Below, piece after piece: positions 26,180 through 37,500 of a DNA stretch of 64,000 bases (its first letter is position 1; every line of letters starts with the position of its first letter). The position numbers were made by a program, and so were the translations under genes. The notes beneath the pieces are model-generated. The model saw only the letters and a list, made by a program, of their open reading frames with translations. It was not told the origin of the DNA and did no database searches. This DNA comes from Citrobacter farmeri (lineage in GTDB: Bacteria; Pseudomonadota; Gammaproteobacteria; Enterobacterales; Enterobacteriaceae). The DNA lies in contig NZ_CP077291.1 in NCBI RefSeq assembly GCF_019048065.1, forward strand, positions 3,782,001-3,846,000. The letters are read 5' to 3'.

Positions 26180-28843
26180 TTACGCCAGACGCGGGTTAAC
26201 TTTTTCTGCATCGATGTTGAATTTGGTAATTGCATCCGCAACCACTTTCTTATCGATTTCGCCACGTTTAGCCAGTTCGCCCAGTGCCGCTACAACCACG
26301 TAGGAAGCATCCACTTCGAAGTGGTGACGCAGGTTTTCACGGCTGTCAGAGCGACCGAAACCGTCGGTACCCAGTACGCGATAATCATCAGCCGGTACAT
26401 AAGTACGAACCTGTTCGGCAAACAGTTTCATATAATCCGTTGAGGCGACTGCCGGTGCGTCGTTCATCACCTGAGCGATGTACGGAACGCGCGGCGTTTC
26501 CAGCGGGTGCAGCATGTTCCAGCGCTCACAGTCCTGACCATCACGTGCCAGTTCAGTGAAGGAGGTGACGCTGTACACATCAGAGCCCACGCCGTAGTCT
26601 TTCGCCAGAATCTGTGCCGCTTCACGAACGTGACGCAGGATAGAACCGGAGCCCAGCAGCTGAACTTTACCTTTGCTACCTTCCAGGGTTTCGAGTTTGT
26701 AGATACCTTTACGGATACCTTCCTCAGCACCTTCCGGCATGGCTGGCATGTGGTAGTTTTCGTTCAGCGTGGTGATGTAGTAGTAAACGTTCTCTTGTTT
26801 CTCACCGTACATACGCTCCAGACCATCGTGCATGATGACTGCAACTTCGTACGCGTAAGACGGATCGTAAGAGATACAGTTCGGGATAGTCAGAGACTGA
26901 ATGTGGCTGTGACCATCTTCGTGCTGCAAACCTTCGCCGTTCAGCGTTGTACGACCGGACGTCCCACCAATCAGGAAGCCACGCGCCTGCTGATCACCTG
27001 CTGCCCAGCACAGGTCGCCGATACGCTGGAACCCGAACATGGAGTAGTAGATGTAGAACGGAATCATCGGCAGGTCGTTGGTGCTGTAAGAGGTCGCCGC
27101 CGCCAGCCAGGAAGAACCTGCGCCCAGCTCGTTGATCCCTTCCTGCAAGATCTGACCTTTCTCGTCTTCTTTATAGTAAGCAACCTGCTCACGGTCCTGC
27201 GGGGTGTACTGCTGGCCGTTCGGGCTGTAAATACCGATCTGACGGAACAGACCTTCCATACCGAACGTACGCGCTTCGTCGGCAATGATCGGAACCAGAC
27301 GATCTTTGATCGATTTGTTCTTCAGCATCACGTTCAGGGCACGAACGAAAGCGATAGTGGTGGAGATTTCTTTGTTCTGCTCTTCCAGCAGCGCGCCGAA
27401 GTCTTCCAGGGTTGGCAGTTCCAGCTTCTCAGTGAAGTTCGGCTGGCGGCTCGGCAGGTAGCCGTGCAGTTTCTGACGCTGCGCGTGCAGATAGGTGTGC
27501 TCTTCAGAACCTTCCGGGAAGGTAATGTAGGACAGTTTTTCAACCTGCTCGTCAGTGACTGGAACATTGAAACGGTCGCGGATATGACGCACGCCGTCCA
27601 TGTTCATTTTCTTAACCTGGTGCGCGATGTTTTTACCTTCGGCGGTGTCACCCATGCCATAACCTTTGATGGTATGGGCAAGGATTACCGTTGCTTTGCC
27701 TTTGGTGTCCTGCGCTTTTTTCAGTGCCGCATAAACTTTCTTCGGATCGTGACCACCACGGTTCAGCGCCCAGATCTGCTCATCAGTCCAGTCAGCAACC
27801 AGTGCTGCGGTTTCCGGGTATTTGCCGAAGAAGTGCTCACGAACGTACGCACCATCTTTGGATTTGAAGGTCTGGTAGTCGCCGTCAACGGTTTCGTTCA
27901 TCAGTTGGATCAGTTTACCGCTGGTATCTTTACGCAGCAGCTCATCCCAACGACCACCCCACATCACTTTAATCACGTTCCAGCCAGCGCCCTCGAAGAT
28001 GCCTTCCAGTTCGTTAACGATTTTGCCGTTACCGGTGACCGGGCCATCCAGACGCTGCAGGTTACAGTTGATGACGAAGACCAGGTTGTCCAGCTTCTCA
28101 CGGGTCGCGATGGTGATCGCCCCTTTGGATTCCGGCTCGTCCATTTCACCGTCGCCCAGGAAGGCATAAACGGTCTGTTTGGAGGTATCTTTCAGGCCGC
28201 GGTGTTCCAGATATTTCAGGAATTTAGCCTGGTAGATCGCACCGATTGGGCCCAGACCCATAGAAACGGTCGGGAACTGCCAGAATTCCGGCATCAGTTT
28301 CGGGTGCGGATAGGAAGACAGGCCATTGCCATGAACTTCCTGACGGAAGTTGTCCATCTGCTCTTCAGTCAGACGGCCTTCCAGGAAAGCACGGGCGTAA
28401 ATGCCCGGGGAGATGTGACCCTGGAAGTAAACCAGGTCGCCGCCATCCTGCTCATTGCGGGCGCGGAAGAAGTGGTTGAAACAAACATCGTACACCGTCG
28501 CAGAAGACTGGAAGGATGCCATGTGGCCGCCCAGCTCGAGGTCTTTTTTAGACGCACGCAGTACGGTCATGATGGCGTTCCAACGGATAGCAGAACGAAT
28601 ACGACGCTCCAGCTCCAGATTGCCCGGGTATTCCGGCTCATCTTCAACGGCAATAGTGTTGATGTAATTGCTTGCCCCTGTACCTGCCGCTACTTTCACG
28701 CCGCCTTTGCGGGCTTCAGAAAGAAGCTGGTCGATCAGATACTGAGCGCGCTCAACACCTTCTTCACGGATGACCGATTCGATCGCCTGTAGCCAGTCGC
28801 GAGTTTCGATCGGATCCACGTCATTTGGGAAACGTTCTGACAT
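26180..28843 (-). CDS. aceE: Pyruvate dehydrogenase E1 component (homodimeric)
   Basis: The thiamine-diphosphate enzyme that decarboxylates pyruvate and acetylates E2. The 887 residues equal E. coli AceE. The ThDP/Mg motif runs from GDGEMDEPE (about 230) to VFVINCN (about 260). His408 and Glu572 (counting Met) correspond to the catalytic His407 and Glu571 of E. coli, and both were checked against the codons. It is the second gene of pdhR-aceEF, with a 162-bp leader after pdhR that contains nested inverted repeats. Confidence 0.98.
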   Translation of the reverse strand: MSERFPNDVDPIETRDWLQAIESVIREEGVERAQYLIDQLLSEARKGGVKVAAGTGASNYINTIAVEDEPEYPGNLELERRIRSAIRWNAIMTVLRASKKDLELGGHMASFQSSATVYDVCFNHFFRARNEQDGGDLVYFQGHISPGIYARAFLEGRLTEEQMDNFRQEVHGNGLSSYPHPKLMPEFWQFPTVSMGLGPIGAIYQAKFLKYLEHRGLKDTSKQTVYAFLGDGEMDEPESKGAITIATREKLDNLVFVINCNLQRLDGPVTGNGKIVNELEGIFEGAGWNVIKVMWGGRWDELLRKDTSGKLIQLMNETVDGDYQTFKSKDGAYVREHFFGKYPETAALVADWTDEQIWALNRGGHDPKKVYAALKKAQDTKGKATVILAHTIKGYGMGDTAEGKNIAHQVKKMNMDGVRHIRDRFNVPVTDEQVEKLSYITFPEGSEEHTYLHAQRQKLHGYLPSRQPNFTEKLELPTLEDFGALLEEQNKEISTTIAFVRALNVMLKNKSIKDRLVPIIADEARTFGMEGLFRQIGIYSPNGQQYTPQDREQVAYYKEDEKGQILQEGINELGAGSSWLAAATSYSTNDLPMIPFYIYYSMFGFQRIGDLCWAAGDQQARGFLIGGTSGRTTLNGEGLQHEDGHSHIQSLTIPNCISYDPSYAYEVAVIMHDGLERMYGEKQENVYYYITTLNENYHMPAMPEGAEEGIRKGIYKLETLEGSKGKVQLLGSGSILRHVREAAQILAKDYGVGSDVYSVTSFTELARDGQDCERWNMLHPLETPRVPYIAQVMNDAPAVASTDYMKLFAEQVRTYVPADDYRVLGTDGFGRSDSRENLRHHFEVDASYVVVAALGELAKRGEIDKKVVADAITKFNIDAEKVNPRLA

Positions 28844-28882
28844 GGGGGTATTCCTTATCTATCTAATACGTTGAGTTATCTG

Positions 28883-28930
28883 GAACCTGTCCCATTGAGT
28901 TCTCGCCAAAGAACGCAATAAGACAGGTTC
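28883..28930 (-). promoter_or_regulatory. Nested inverted repeats in the pdhR-aceE intergenic leader
   Basis: The outer arms gaacctgtc (28883-28891) and gacaggttc (28922-28930) pair over 9 bp. Inside them gttct (28899-28903) and agaac (28910-28914) pair over 5 bp. There is no T tract, so it is more likely an mRNA structure or processing site than a terminator. Confidence 0.55.
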
Positions 28931-29005
28931 TGCGTTTAGTTGCCGCGCTTTAGAGTAGCGCTCGATTTACAACATCTTCTGGCTAACAAACCACCAGAAA
29001 AATCA

Positions 29006-29770
29006 CTAATTCTTTCGCTGCTCCAGACGACGTAAGGCGCGTTCACGACGGCTTTCCTCACGGCTGCGGTCAAGCAGAATTTCTTCGATAAACGCCAGGT
29101 GGCGATGTGATGCTTCACGCGCCTCTTCTGGCTTACCGGCAATAATCGCTTCGAAAATACGGGTGCGGTGACTACTCACCAGCGGAAGCATCTCGCGACG
29201 CGAATAGAGCAACTCGAAGTTCTGACGAACGTTCTGGGCCAGCATAGGTTCCATACACCTTAGCAGATGAAGTAAAACCACATTGTGTGCCGCTTCGGTG
29301 ACAGCAATTTGATACTGAAGGACCGCATCGGACTCAGCATCGCGATCGCCCGACGCTTGCGCCAGTTCAATGGCATGGTGCAGTTCACGAATGCGTGTTT
29401 TGTCTTCATCCGTGCTGCGCAGCGCAGCGTAATATGCAGCGATGCCTTCCAGCGCATGGCGCGTCTCAAGCAGGTCAAATTGGGATTCAGGATGGTCGGA
29501 GAGCAGTTCTACCAGTGGATCGCTGAAGCTCTGCCACAGGCTGCTCTGAACAAAAGTGCCGCCGCCCTGGCGACGAAGCAGCAATCCCTTCGCTTCGAGA
29601 CGTTGAATCGCCTCGCGCAAGGAGGGACGGGAGACGTCGAACTGTTTCGCCAGTTCGCGTTCCGGTGGGAGTTTTTCGCCCGGGCGCAGTGTGCCCTCGA
29701 GGATCAAAAACTCCAGCTGTTGCTCAATCACATCGGATAATTTTGGTTGGCGGATTTTGCTGTAGGCCAT
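29006..29770 (-). CDS. pdhR: Pyruvate-responsive repressor PdhR
   Basis: A GntR/FadR-family repressor of the pdh operon that is released by pyruvate. The 254 residues equal E. coli PdhR. The N-terminal winged helix (about 9-75, [33 protein letters not shown]) precedes an FCD effector domain with the metal/ligand histidines. The operator at 29803-29819 lies 33 bp upstream of its ATG, so it controls its own operon. aceE follows on the same strand, and aroP is divergent. Confidence 0.98.
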   Translation of the reverse strand: MAYSKIRQPKLSDVIEQQLEFLILEGTLRPGEKLPPERELAKQFDVSRPSLREAIQRLEAKGLLLRRQGGGTFVQSSLWQSFSDPLVELLSDHPESQFDLLETRHALEGIAAYYAALRSTDEDKTRIRELHHAIELAQASGDRDAESDAVLQYQIAVTEAAHNVVLLHLLRCMEPMLAQNVRQNFELLYSRREMLPLVSSHRTRIFEAIIAGKPEEAREASHRHLAFIEEILLDRSREESRRERALRRLEQRKN

Positions 29771-29802
29771 GATGTCCTGTCTTAAGCCATTTGCCCGAAG
29801 TC

Positions 29803-29819
29803 AATTGGTCTTACCAATT
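29803..29819 (-). promoter_or_regulatory. pdhR: PdhR operator
   Basis: AATTGGT-CTT-ACCAATT is a perfect 7-3-7 dyad that matches the known PdhR consensus (ATTGGTnnnACCAAT). It supports autoregulation of pdhR-aceEF by pyruvate. Confidence 0.9.
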
Positions 29820-30225
29820 TCATATCTGTGACGCTAAAGTAACAAAGTATTCACCTTATGTCCATACAGGTTTTGATTGAAATCAGGAAACCAGGCACAT
29901 TTTAACAACATCACAGAATTAACGTTTCAAACATGTAACTATGCACAAATGTTAAATTTACCACTCGCGAGGTAGTTTTAACCTTATTGAAACGAAGAAA
30001 AATCCTGGTTGAACCGATTCAGATGCATCATTACCCGAATTTAAAGCATAAAAAATCACTTTATACCTAACAGTGATGTTACCAGGGGATAAGTGGAGGG
30101 GCGGACAACTGCTCTCTTTTTATTCAACTCGTCATCATCCATTCACAAAGCAGGTGCATTCCCTGCCGCATACCATTATTCTGTTCCGGACAAAAGAGTT
30201 TCGGCGACATTTTAAAAATCACAAC

Positions 30226-30266
30226 TGTAAACATAATAATACAACAGACGGAATTGCAAACTTACA
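30226..30266 (+). promoter_or_regulatory. aroP: Paired TyrR-like boxes upstream of aroP
   Basis: The first box (30226-30243, TGTAAA-N6-AATACA) matches 10 of 12 fixed bases of TGTAAA-N6-TTTACA. A weaker second one (30249-30266, ending CTTACA) lies 23 bp further, centre to centre, which is the usual strong/weak box spacing. E. coli aroP is repressed by TyrR with aromatic amino acids. Confidence 0.6.
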
Positions 30267-30363
30267 CGCATCACTGCGTAGTACAAATAATAATTACTCA
30301 AATAGTTCGGGTCGTCTTTGGCGGCAGCCTGAAATCTGAAGAGTAAACCACACACGAGGTTTC

Positions 30364-31737
30364 ATGATGGACAGTCAGCAGCACGGCGAGCAGCTAAAGC
30401 GCGGCCTTAAGAACCGCCATATCCAGCTTATCGCGCTGGGCGGCGCGATAGGAACAGGTCTGTTCCTGGGAAGCGCCTCCGTTATCCAGTCCGCAGGCCC
30501 CGGTATTATTCTGGGTTATGCGATAGCGGGTTTTATTGCCTTCCTTATTATGCGTCAGTTGGGTGAGATGGTGGTTGAGGAGCCGGTTGCCGGCTCGTTC
30601 AGTCACTTTGCCTACAAGTACTGGGGGAGTTTTGCAGGTTTTGCGTCGGGCTGGAACTATTGGGTGCTATACGTGCTGGTCGCGATGGCGGAACTGACCG
30701 CCGTCGGCAAGTACATTCAGTTCTGGTGGCCAGAGATCCCCACCTGGGTTTCAGCAGCCGTCTTCTTCATCGCGATCAACGCCATCAACCTGACCAACGT
30801 AAAAGTGTTCGGTGAGATGGAGTTCTGGTTTGCCATCATCAAAGTCATCGCCGTGGTAGCGATGATCATCTTCGGCGGCTGGCTGCTGTTCAGCGGCAAC
30901 GGTGGCCCGCAGGCGACCGTTCGTAACCTGTGGGAACAGGGCGGGTTCCTGCCTCACGGTATGACCGGGCTGGTGATGATGATGGCGATTATCATGTTCT
31001 CTTTCGGCGGGCTTGAGCTGGTCGGTATCACCGCCGCTGAAGCCGATAACCCGGAACAGAGCATTCCCAAAGCCACTAATCAGGTTATCTACCGTATTTT
31101 GATCTTCTATGTGGGTTCACTGGCCGTTCTGCTTTCCCTGCTGCCGTGGACGCGCGTTACTGCCGACACCAGCCCGTTTGTTCTGATCTTCCACGAACTG
31201 GGCGATACTTTCGTCGCAAATGCGCTGAATATCGTGGTTCTGACGGCGGCGCTGTCGGTATACAACAGTTGCGTTTACTGTAACAGCCGCATGCTGTTTG
31301 GTCTGGCGCAACAGGGTAACGCCCCAAAAATCCTGCTCACTGTCGACAAACGCGGTGTGCCGGTGAATACCATCATCGTCTCGGCGCTGGTGACAGCACT
31401 GTGCGTGTTGATCAACTACATGGCGCCGGAATCCGCCTTCGGTCTGCTGATGGCGCTGGTGGTCTCCGCACTGGTGATCAACTGGGCGATGATCAGTCTT
31501 GCACACATCAAATTCCGCCGCGCCAAGCAGCAACAGGGAGTGAAGACTCGCTTCCCGGCGCTGTTCTACCCGTTGGGTAACTGGGTTTGCCTGCTCTTCA
31601 TGGCGGCCGTGCTGGTGATTATGCTAATGACCCCGGGTATGGCGATTTCGGTCTACCTCATCCCGGTATGGCTGGTTGTCCTGGGCATCGGTTATCTGTG
31701 TAAACAGAAAACCGCGAAGACGGCGAAAGCACATTAA
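30364..31737 (+). CDS. aroP: Aromatic amino acid permease AroP
   Basis: An inner-membrane APC-family proton symporter for Phe, Tyr and Trp. The 457 residues equal E. coli AroP and contain about twelve hydrophobic segments. The family start LKRGLKNRHIQLIALGGAIG with the GGAIGTGLF substrate loop is present, as is the FSFGGLELVGITAAEA motif near 215-230. Two adjacent ATGs are possible; the first is used, with GAGG upstream. It is a single-gene unit between the TyrR-like boxes and a terminator-like hairpin, convergent with ampE. Confidence 0.97.
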   Translation: MMDSQQHGEQLKRGLKNRHIQLIALGGAIGTGLFLGSASVIQSAGPGIILGYAIAGFIAFLIMRQLGEMVVEEPVAGSFSHFAYKYWGSFAGFASGWNYWVLYVLVAMAELTAVGKYIQFWWPEIPTWVSAAVFFIAINAINLTNVKVFGEMEFWFAIIKVIAVVAMIIFGGWLLFSGNGGPQATVRNLWEQGGFLPHGMTGLVMMMAIIMFSFGGLELVGITAAEADNPEQSIPKATNQVIYRILIFYVGSLAVLLSLLPWTRVTADTSPFVLIFHELGDTFVANALNIVVLTAALSVYNSCVYCNSRMLFGLAQQGNAPKILLTVDKRGVPVNTIIVSALVTALCVLINYMAPESAFGLLMALVVSALVINWAMISLAHIKFRRAKQQQGVKTRFPALFYPLGNWVCLLFMAAVLVIMLMTPGMAISVYLIPVWLVVLGIGYLCKQKTAKTAKAH

Positions 31738-31745
31738 TTCCTCAA

Positions 31746-31770
31746 ACCCTCACCCGTTCTGGGTGAGGGT
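31746..31770. terminator. Hairpin after aroP
   Basis: A 10-bp perfect stem (accctcaccc with gggtgagggt) with a 5-base loop begins 9 bp after the aroP stop and lies 41 bp from the ampE stop. The tail is not T-rich, so it is a moderate candidate. Confidence 0.6.
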
Positions 31771-31811
31771 CTCATCCTGAGTAACCTTCTGCGCCAGCAT
31801 TGCTTTCACGT

Positions 31812-32666
31812 TTAAATCAACGTGCCATAAATCGTCAGCACGGCAATCACCACCACTAAGGCAAACGACGTTTTTTTCGCCATAGAAACAGCCGCTTTCG
31901 GCGTTTCAACCTTATCAGTATGCGGCTCACGTGCCAGCGAGAACTGCGCAAGGCGCGTTAACACCTGATACTGCGAAGTGTGCAAATCCGCCAGCGAGGC
32001 AAACCACGCGGGCAGCGCTTTTTCGCCGTGCCCGATCAGGGCATACACCACGCCCGCCAGACGCACCGGGATCCAGTCCAGAATATGAAGAATGCCATCG
32101 ATACCTGACTGTAAACGCTCATGCGGCGTCTGATAACGCGCCAGCCAGGACTGCCACGAGCGCAGGAAAGCGTAACCCACCAGCAGTACCGGTCCCCACG
32201 GACCGCCAACGATCAGCCAGAATAACGGGGCGATATAGAAACGGAAGTTAATCCACAGCAGTGCATTTTGCAGTTCACGCAAAAACTCACGCTCATTGCA
32301 ATCCGGCGGAACGCCATGAATCATCGTCAGTTCGCTGGCCATCGCCGTTCGGGCATGCGCATCATCGCGCGCCGCCGCGTTAAGATAGGCGTGATAGTGC
32401 ATCCGCACTTTACCCGCGCCAATACACAACAGCCCGATCAGAATCCACACCACGATCGTCGGCACATTAAACAACAGATCTTCAAGCGCGCGCAGCAACA
32501 GAAACGTGACCACCATTGCGATGATCATCATCCCCAGCGTACGCGCCACCGAGAAGCGTTTGACTCGACGGAAAAAAGCTTCTAACCGGTGATCTAACTG
32601 CCAGTGTTCGCCCAGCTTAAACAAGCGCTCGACGAGCAGCACCAGTAATGTCGTAAACAGCGTCAT
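31812..32666 (-). CDS. ampE: AmpE inner-membrane protein
   Basis: A 284-residue polytopic inner-membrane protein of the AmpE/CobD-like family, equal in length to E. coli AmpE, with about four membrane segments (near 40-60, 70-90, 145-170 and the last 20 residues). It has been linked to beta-lactamase signalling with AmpD, but its own role is unresolved. It overlaps the end of ampD by 4 bp (ATGA), so the two are translated together. Confidence 0.95.
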   Translation of the reverse strand: MTLFTTLLVLLVERLFKLGEHWQLDHRLEAFFRRVKRFSVARTLGMMIIAMVVTFLLLRALEDLLFNVPTIVVWILIGLLCIGAGKVRMHYHAYLNAAARDDAHARTAMASELTMIHGVPPDCNEREFLRELQNALLWINFRFYIAPLFWLIVGGPWGPVLLVGYAFLRSWQSWLARYQTPHERLQSGIDGILHILDWIPVRLAGVVYALIGHGEKALPAWFASLADLHTSQYQVLTRLAQFSLAREPHTDKVETPKAAVSMAKKTSFALVVVIAVLTIYGTLI

Positions 32667-33226
32667 GTCATCTCCTTATCTGACGAGGCGGTGACCAGGG
32701 CGCGAAACCTTGCCCAGTCAAAAGCAGGACCGGGATCGGTCTTACGCTCAGGCGCAATATCGCAGTGCCCGGTTATGTTTTCGGCAATGGCCGGGTAAAT
32801 CTTTATCAATGCACGCGTGACGGCAGCCAGTTGCTGGTACTGAGCATCGGCGTAGGCCAGCGTATCGGTTCCTTCCAGCTCAATGCCAATCGAAAAATCA
32901 TTGCAGCGTTCACGCCCATGATAGCTCGACACACCGGCATGCCATGCACGTTTATCGAAGGGAACATACTGAACGATTTCGCCATCGCGGCGAATCAGAC
33001 AATGGGCGGAAACGCGAAGATGCGCAATGTCGGCAAAAAAAGGATGGGCGGTGGGATCAATCGTTCCGGTGAATAGTGCGTCAATCCACGGACCGCCAAA
33101 CTCGCCGGGCGGCAGGCTGATATTGTGCACCACCAGCAAAGAAGGGACTTCATCATCCGGGCGGCAATCGTAATGCGGAGAAGGAACGCGTCGCGCTTCT
33201 GCCAGCCAGCCCTCGTCTAACAACAT
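32663..33226 (-). CDS. ampD: 1,6-anhydro-N-acetylmuramyl-L-alanine amidase AmpD
   Basis: A cytoplasmic zinc amidase that removes the peptide from anhydro-muropeptides during wall recycling. Loss of it derepresses AmpR-controlled beta-lactamase. The 187 residues have the zinc ligands His34, His154 and Asp164, with Glu116 and Lys162 at the active site, as mapped for Citrobacter freundii AmpD. The length and the KEMT ending recall the C. freundii protein; E. coli AmpD is 183 residues. It is the first gene of ampDE and divergent from nadC (87 bp between starts). All key residues are intact, so a normal function is expected. Confidence 0.98.
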   Translation of the reverse strand: MLLDEGWLAEARRVPSPHYDCRPDDEVPSLLVVHNISLPPGEFGGPWIDALFTGTIDPTAHPFFADIAHLRVSAHCLIRRDGEIVQYVPFDKRAWHAGVSSYHGRERCNDFSIGIELEGTDTLAYADAQYQQLAAVTRALIKIYPAIAENITGHCDIAPERKTDPGPAFDWARFRALVTASSDKEMT

Positions 33227-33256
33227 GCTGAATCTCCTTTTGAGTGGTGCTTATAG

Positions 33257-34213
<957 letters not shown>

Positions 34214-34418
34214 TCATTATACGGCCCGATCTCGCACTGCTTATCGGGCCTGTTTGCCCCTTCCAGGCACAAAATCCTCGTAATGCCTCGCAACCCCCTT
34301 GCTCACGACTGCAAACCGATAATATTCCTCTGAACCCACCTTCCCGATTCATTTTTTGCTGCTCGCCCACCGCACTCGCATTTGCCAAAGTGACCTCCAC
34401 TCACTCAAGGAGCGAAAA

Positions 34419-34856
34419 ATGGACAAACAACGCGGATTTACCCTTATTGAACTGATGGTCGTGATCGGCATTATCGCTATCCTCAGCGCCATCGGCATTC
34501 CAGCCTATCAAAACTATCTGCGCAAAGCGGCGCTGACCGACATGCTACAAACTTTTGTCCCCTACCGAACCGCCGTTGAACTCTGCGCCCTGGAGCATGG
34601 GGGCACGGATACCTGCGACGCAGGAGTTAATGGCATTCCATCGGCTACAACGACACGCTACGTCTCAGAAATGAGCATTGAGAATGGGGTGGTTTCTCTT
34701 ACCGGCCAGGAAAGTCTGAACGGGCTTAGCGTCATCATGACGCCAGTGTGGGACAAAGCTGAGGGCATTACGGGCTGGACGCGTAACTGCGACATCCAGA
34801 ATGACAGCGCGTTAAAACAGGCCTGCGAAGACGTCTTTCGCTTTGATAGCCACTAA
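34419..34856 (+). CDS. ppdD: Type IV major pilin PpdD
   Basis: A prepilin of 145 residues. It has a short basic leader MDKQRG, cleavage before Phe7 (first residue of FTLIELMVVIGIIAIL), and the conserved Glu at position +5 of the mature form. The mature chain has a 25-residue hydrophobic helix and a globular domain with paired cysteines (ELCALEHGG/TCDAG and RNCDI/KQACED). It is nearly identical to E. coli PpdD. A clear AAGGAG precedes the ATG. hofB begins 9 bp downstream and hofC overlaps it, so the three form the ppdD-hofBC operon. The prepilin peptidase and secretin are not in this window. Confidence 0.96.
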   Translation: MDKQRGFTLIELMVVIGIIAILSAIGIPAYQNYLRKAALTDMLQTFVPYRTAVELCALEHGGTDTCDAGVNGIPSATTTRYVSEMSIENGVVSLTGQESLNGLSVIMTPVWDKAEGITGWTRNCDIQNDSALKQACEDVFRFDSH

Positions 34857-34865
34857 GGATGCACA

Positions 34866-36251
34866 ATGAACACGACGCAACTCAGCGCGCTATGCCTACG
34901 CTACCAGGGGATACTCCTTGAAGCCAATAACGATGTGGTACACATTGCCGTCGAAGATGCCCCTTCTCAAGAACTACTGGACGCCCTGCATTTCGCCACG
35001 ACTCGCCGCATTGAGATTGCCTGCTGGACGCGCCAGCAGATGGAGCACCACCAGCATCAGTCCTCACCCACGCTACCATCCGTGGTTCCTGAAAGCGGTG
35101 CCAGTGCTGCGGTTTTGCTGGATAAAACATTACAGATCGCGCTGGCGAAGCGGGCCTCAGACATCCACATAGAACCTGCAGAACATCACGTTCGTCTTCG
35201 GTTACGGGTGGATGGCGTGCTGCATAGCTTACCCGATATCGCCAAAGAGACCGGCATCGCTCTGACAGCACGTCTGAAAGTATTAAGCCATCTGGACATT
35301 GCGGAGCGCCGCCTACCGCAGGACGGGCAATTTACCGTTGAGCTGAATGGCGCAGCCGTCTCGTTTCGTATCGCCACCCTTCCCTGCCGTTATGGCGAAA
35401 AGGTGGTGCTGCGGTTGCTGCATCAGGTGAATCAGGCACTGGAAGTCTCCGCATTGGGTATGCACGACACGCAGCTATCTGCCTTCATCCACGCCTTACA
35501 ACAGCCACAGGGGCTGATCCTCGTCACCGGCCCCACGGGTAGCGGTAAAACGGTAACCCTTTATAGCGCATTGCAAACGCGAAACGCCCCGGAGGTGAAC
35601 CTGTGTAGCGTTGAAGATCCCGTGGAAATTCCCCTCGACGGTATCAATCAGACGCAGATCCATCCGCGTGCCGGGCTGACCTTTCAGGGCGTATTGCGTG
35701 CGCTGTTGCGTCAGGATCCAGATGTCATCATGGTGGGCGAGATCCGTGACGGTGAAACCGCAGAAATTGCCATTAAAGCCGCACAGACCGGACATCTGGT
35801 GCTTTCCACGCTGCATACCAACTCAACCTGCGAAGCACTGGTGCGTTTGCAGCAAATGGGCGTAGCGCGCTGGATGCTCTCTTGCGCGTTAACCCTGGTC
35901 GTGGCACAACGGTTGGTCAGAAAACTGTGTCCACACTGTCGGCGACTTATCGACGATCCGATCCGCTTGCCGCCCGCATGGTACCCAACGCCACTGCCCC
36001 GCTGGCAGGCTGTTGGCTGCGAACACTGCTATCACGGATTCTATGGCCGTGCGGCGTTGTTTGAAGTGCTTACAATCACCGCTGAACTGCGTCATCAGAT
36101 TGCCAACGACGCCTCGGCCGCCGCGTTGGAAACCTATGCGAAACAGGCGGGAATGAGCACGCTCTTTGAAAGCGGATGTCGCTGTGTCGATCAAGGACTG
36201 ACAACCTTTGAGGAACTGGTGCGTATTCTGGGCATGCCAAATGACCACTAA
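34866..36251 (+). CDS. hofB: Type IV pilus assembly ATPase HofB (GspE/PilB family)
   Basis: The cytoplasmic motor ATPase for pilus extension. The 461 residues equal E. coli HofB. It shows a Walker A GPTGSGKT at 222-229, Asp box region near 250, a Walker B DVIMVGE at 286-292 and the His box HLVLSTLHTNS near 310-320. A tetracysteine zinc motif (Cys355, 358, 385, 388) is present. It is shorter than PilB because the N-terminal domain is reduced. All catalytic motifs are intact. It overlaps hofC by 11 bp. Confidence 0.96.
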   Translation: MNTTQLSALCLRYQGILLEANNDVVHIAVEDAPSQELLDALHFATTRRIEIACWTRQQMEHHQHQSSPTLPSVVPESGASAAVLLDKTLQIALAKRASDIHIEPAEHHVRLRLRVDGVLHSLPDIAKETGIALTARLKVLSHLDIAERRLPQDGQFTVELNGAAVSFRIATLPCRYGEKVVLRLLHQVNQALEVSALGMHDTQLSAFIHALQQPQGLILVTGPTGSGKTVTLYSALQTRNAPEVNLCSVEDPVEIPLDGINQTQIHPRAGLTFQGVLRALLRQDPDVIMVGEIRDGETAEIAIKAAQTGHLVLSTLHTNSTCEALVRLQQMGVARWMLSCALTLVVAQRLVRKLCPHCRRLIDDPIRLPPAWYPTPLPRWQAVGCEHCYHGFYGRAALFEVLTITAELRHQIANDASAAALETYAKQAGMSTLFESGCRCVDQGLTTFEELVRILGMPNDH

Positions 36252-37443
36252 ACAACTGTGGTACTGGCAGGGGATGAATCGCGATGGCCTGCCCGGAGAG
36301 GGAACCTGGTGGGCAGAAAATCGGCTCCTGCTCATGCAGGAACTGGAACAGCGTCAGATAACGCTGCTGCGCGTAAAATCTCTACGCGTGAAGCGTACGC
36401 TCTGGCGCAGTGACAAATGTACGGAAGTGATCCACCAACTCGCGACGCTGCTGAAGGCGGGTTTAACACTCTCCGAAGGGCTGGAGCTGCTGGCCGGACA
36501 GCAACCCAGCAAGCAGTGGCAAGCCCTGCTAGGGAACCTTGCGCATGAACTGGAACACGGTACGCCACTCTCCAGCGCGCTGGCACAATGGCCTGACGTT
36601 TTCCCGCCTTTGTATCAGGCGATGATACGCACCGGTGAACTGACCGGGAAACTGGATGAGTGCTGCTTTGAACTCGCCCGACAGCAGAAGGCGCAAAGGC
36701 AGCTAACCGATAAGGTCAAAAAAGCGCTGCGTTACCCCATCATCATATTAACGATGGCGGTTTTGGTCGTGCTGGCGATGCTCCACTTTGTTCTGCCTGA
36801 ATTTGCTGCCATTTACCGAACCTTTGACACGCCGCTGCCTGCACTCACCCAGGGGATCATCGCGTTTGCCGACTGGAGCCAACGCTGGGGTGGGCTGATT
36901 ACCCTGATAATCGTCATGCTGATTGCAGCCAACCGTCTGCTGAGCCGAAAACCCGCCTGGCAAATTCTGCGCCAGCGAGCCTTACTCCACATACCTGTGA
37001 TGGGACAGTTGATCAGAGGCCAGAAGCTCACGCAAATCTTTACCATCCTCGCGCTGACGCAAACAGCGGGGATTGCATTTTTACCCGCGCTTGAGAGCGT
37101 AAAAGAGACGATTCAGTGCCCCTATTGGGCACGGCGCCTGGCGCAGGTACAGCACGATATCAGTACGGGCATTCCCGTCTGGCAGGCACTCAAAAATGCA
37201 GAAGAATTTAGCCCGCTGTGCCTGCAACTGGTCAGGACAGGGGAAGCCTCCGGCTCGCTGGATACCATGTTGCACAACCTTGCCCGGCATCATGATGAAC
37301 ATACTCAGGCAATGGCTGACAACCTGGCGGCATTACTGGAACCGGCGTTGCTGGTGATTACCGGGCTTATCATCGGCACACTGGTCGTGGCGATGTATTT
37401 ACCGATTTTCCATCTGGGCGATGCGATGAGTGGCGTGGGATAA
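36241..37443 (+). CDS. hofC: Type IV pilus inner-membrane platform HofC (GspF/PilC family)
   Basis: The polytopic platform protein that couples the HofB motor to the growing pilus. The 400 residues equal E. coli HofC. Two T2SS-F domains (about 65-190 and 270-390) each carry the family motif (ELTGKLDECC and EASGSLDTML). Three hydrophobic segments lie near 170-195, 215-235 and 370-395. The ATG at 36241, inside the end of hofB, matches the family. It is the last gene of the operon and is followed by a hairpin before guaC. Confidence 0.95.
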   Translation: MTTKQLWYWQGMNRDGLPGEGTWWAENRLLLMQELEQRQITLLRVKSLRVKRTLWRSDKCTEVIHQLATLLKAGLTLSEGLELLAGQQPSKQWQALLGNLAHELEHGTPLSSALAQWPDVFPPLYQAMIRTGELTGKLDECCFELARQQKAQRQLTDKVKKALRYPIIILTMAVLVVLAMLHFVLPEFAAIYRTFDTPLPALTQGIIAFADWSQRWGGLITLIIVMLIAANRLLSRKPAWQILRQRALLHIPVMGQLIRGQKLTQIFTILALTQTAGIAFLPALESVKETIQCPYWARRLAQVQHDISTGIPVWQALKNAEEFSPLCLQLVRTGEASGSLDTMLHNLARHHDEHTQAMADNLAALLEPALLVITGLIIGTLVVAMYLPIFHLGDAMSGVG

Positions 37444-37462
37444 CAAAGGGAAGTCGACAGCA

Positions 37463-37490
37463 GAACTGGCGCGGAATATAGCGCCAGTTC
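37463..37490. terminator. Hairpin between hofC and guaC
   Basis: A 10-bp perfect stem (gaactggcgc with gcgccagttc) and an 8-base loop lie between convergent stops, without a clear T tract. It is a probable shared terminator. Confidence 0.6.
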
Positions 37491-37500
37491 CTGGTGAGGG

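Larger units (their letters stand above)
29771..30363. promoter_or_regulatory. pdhR-aroP divergent regulatory region
   Basis: These 593 bp contain no gene that I can support. Identified elements are the PdhR operator near pdhR and two TyrR-like boxes near aroP. The middle (about 29900-30200) is AT-rich with no further recognisable site. Confidence 0.6.

Noticed and set aside
25225..26199. Ala/Ser/Thr-rich plus-strand open frame opposite aceF
   Set aside because: Its repeats are only the antisense image of the lipoyl domains and Ala/Pro linkers.
26507..28792. 761-codon plus-strand open frame opposite aceE
   Set aside because: It mirrors the codon use of the highly expressed aceE. Its predicted protein has no recognisable family and no ribosome-binding site.
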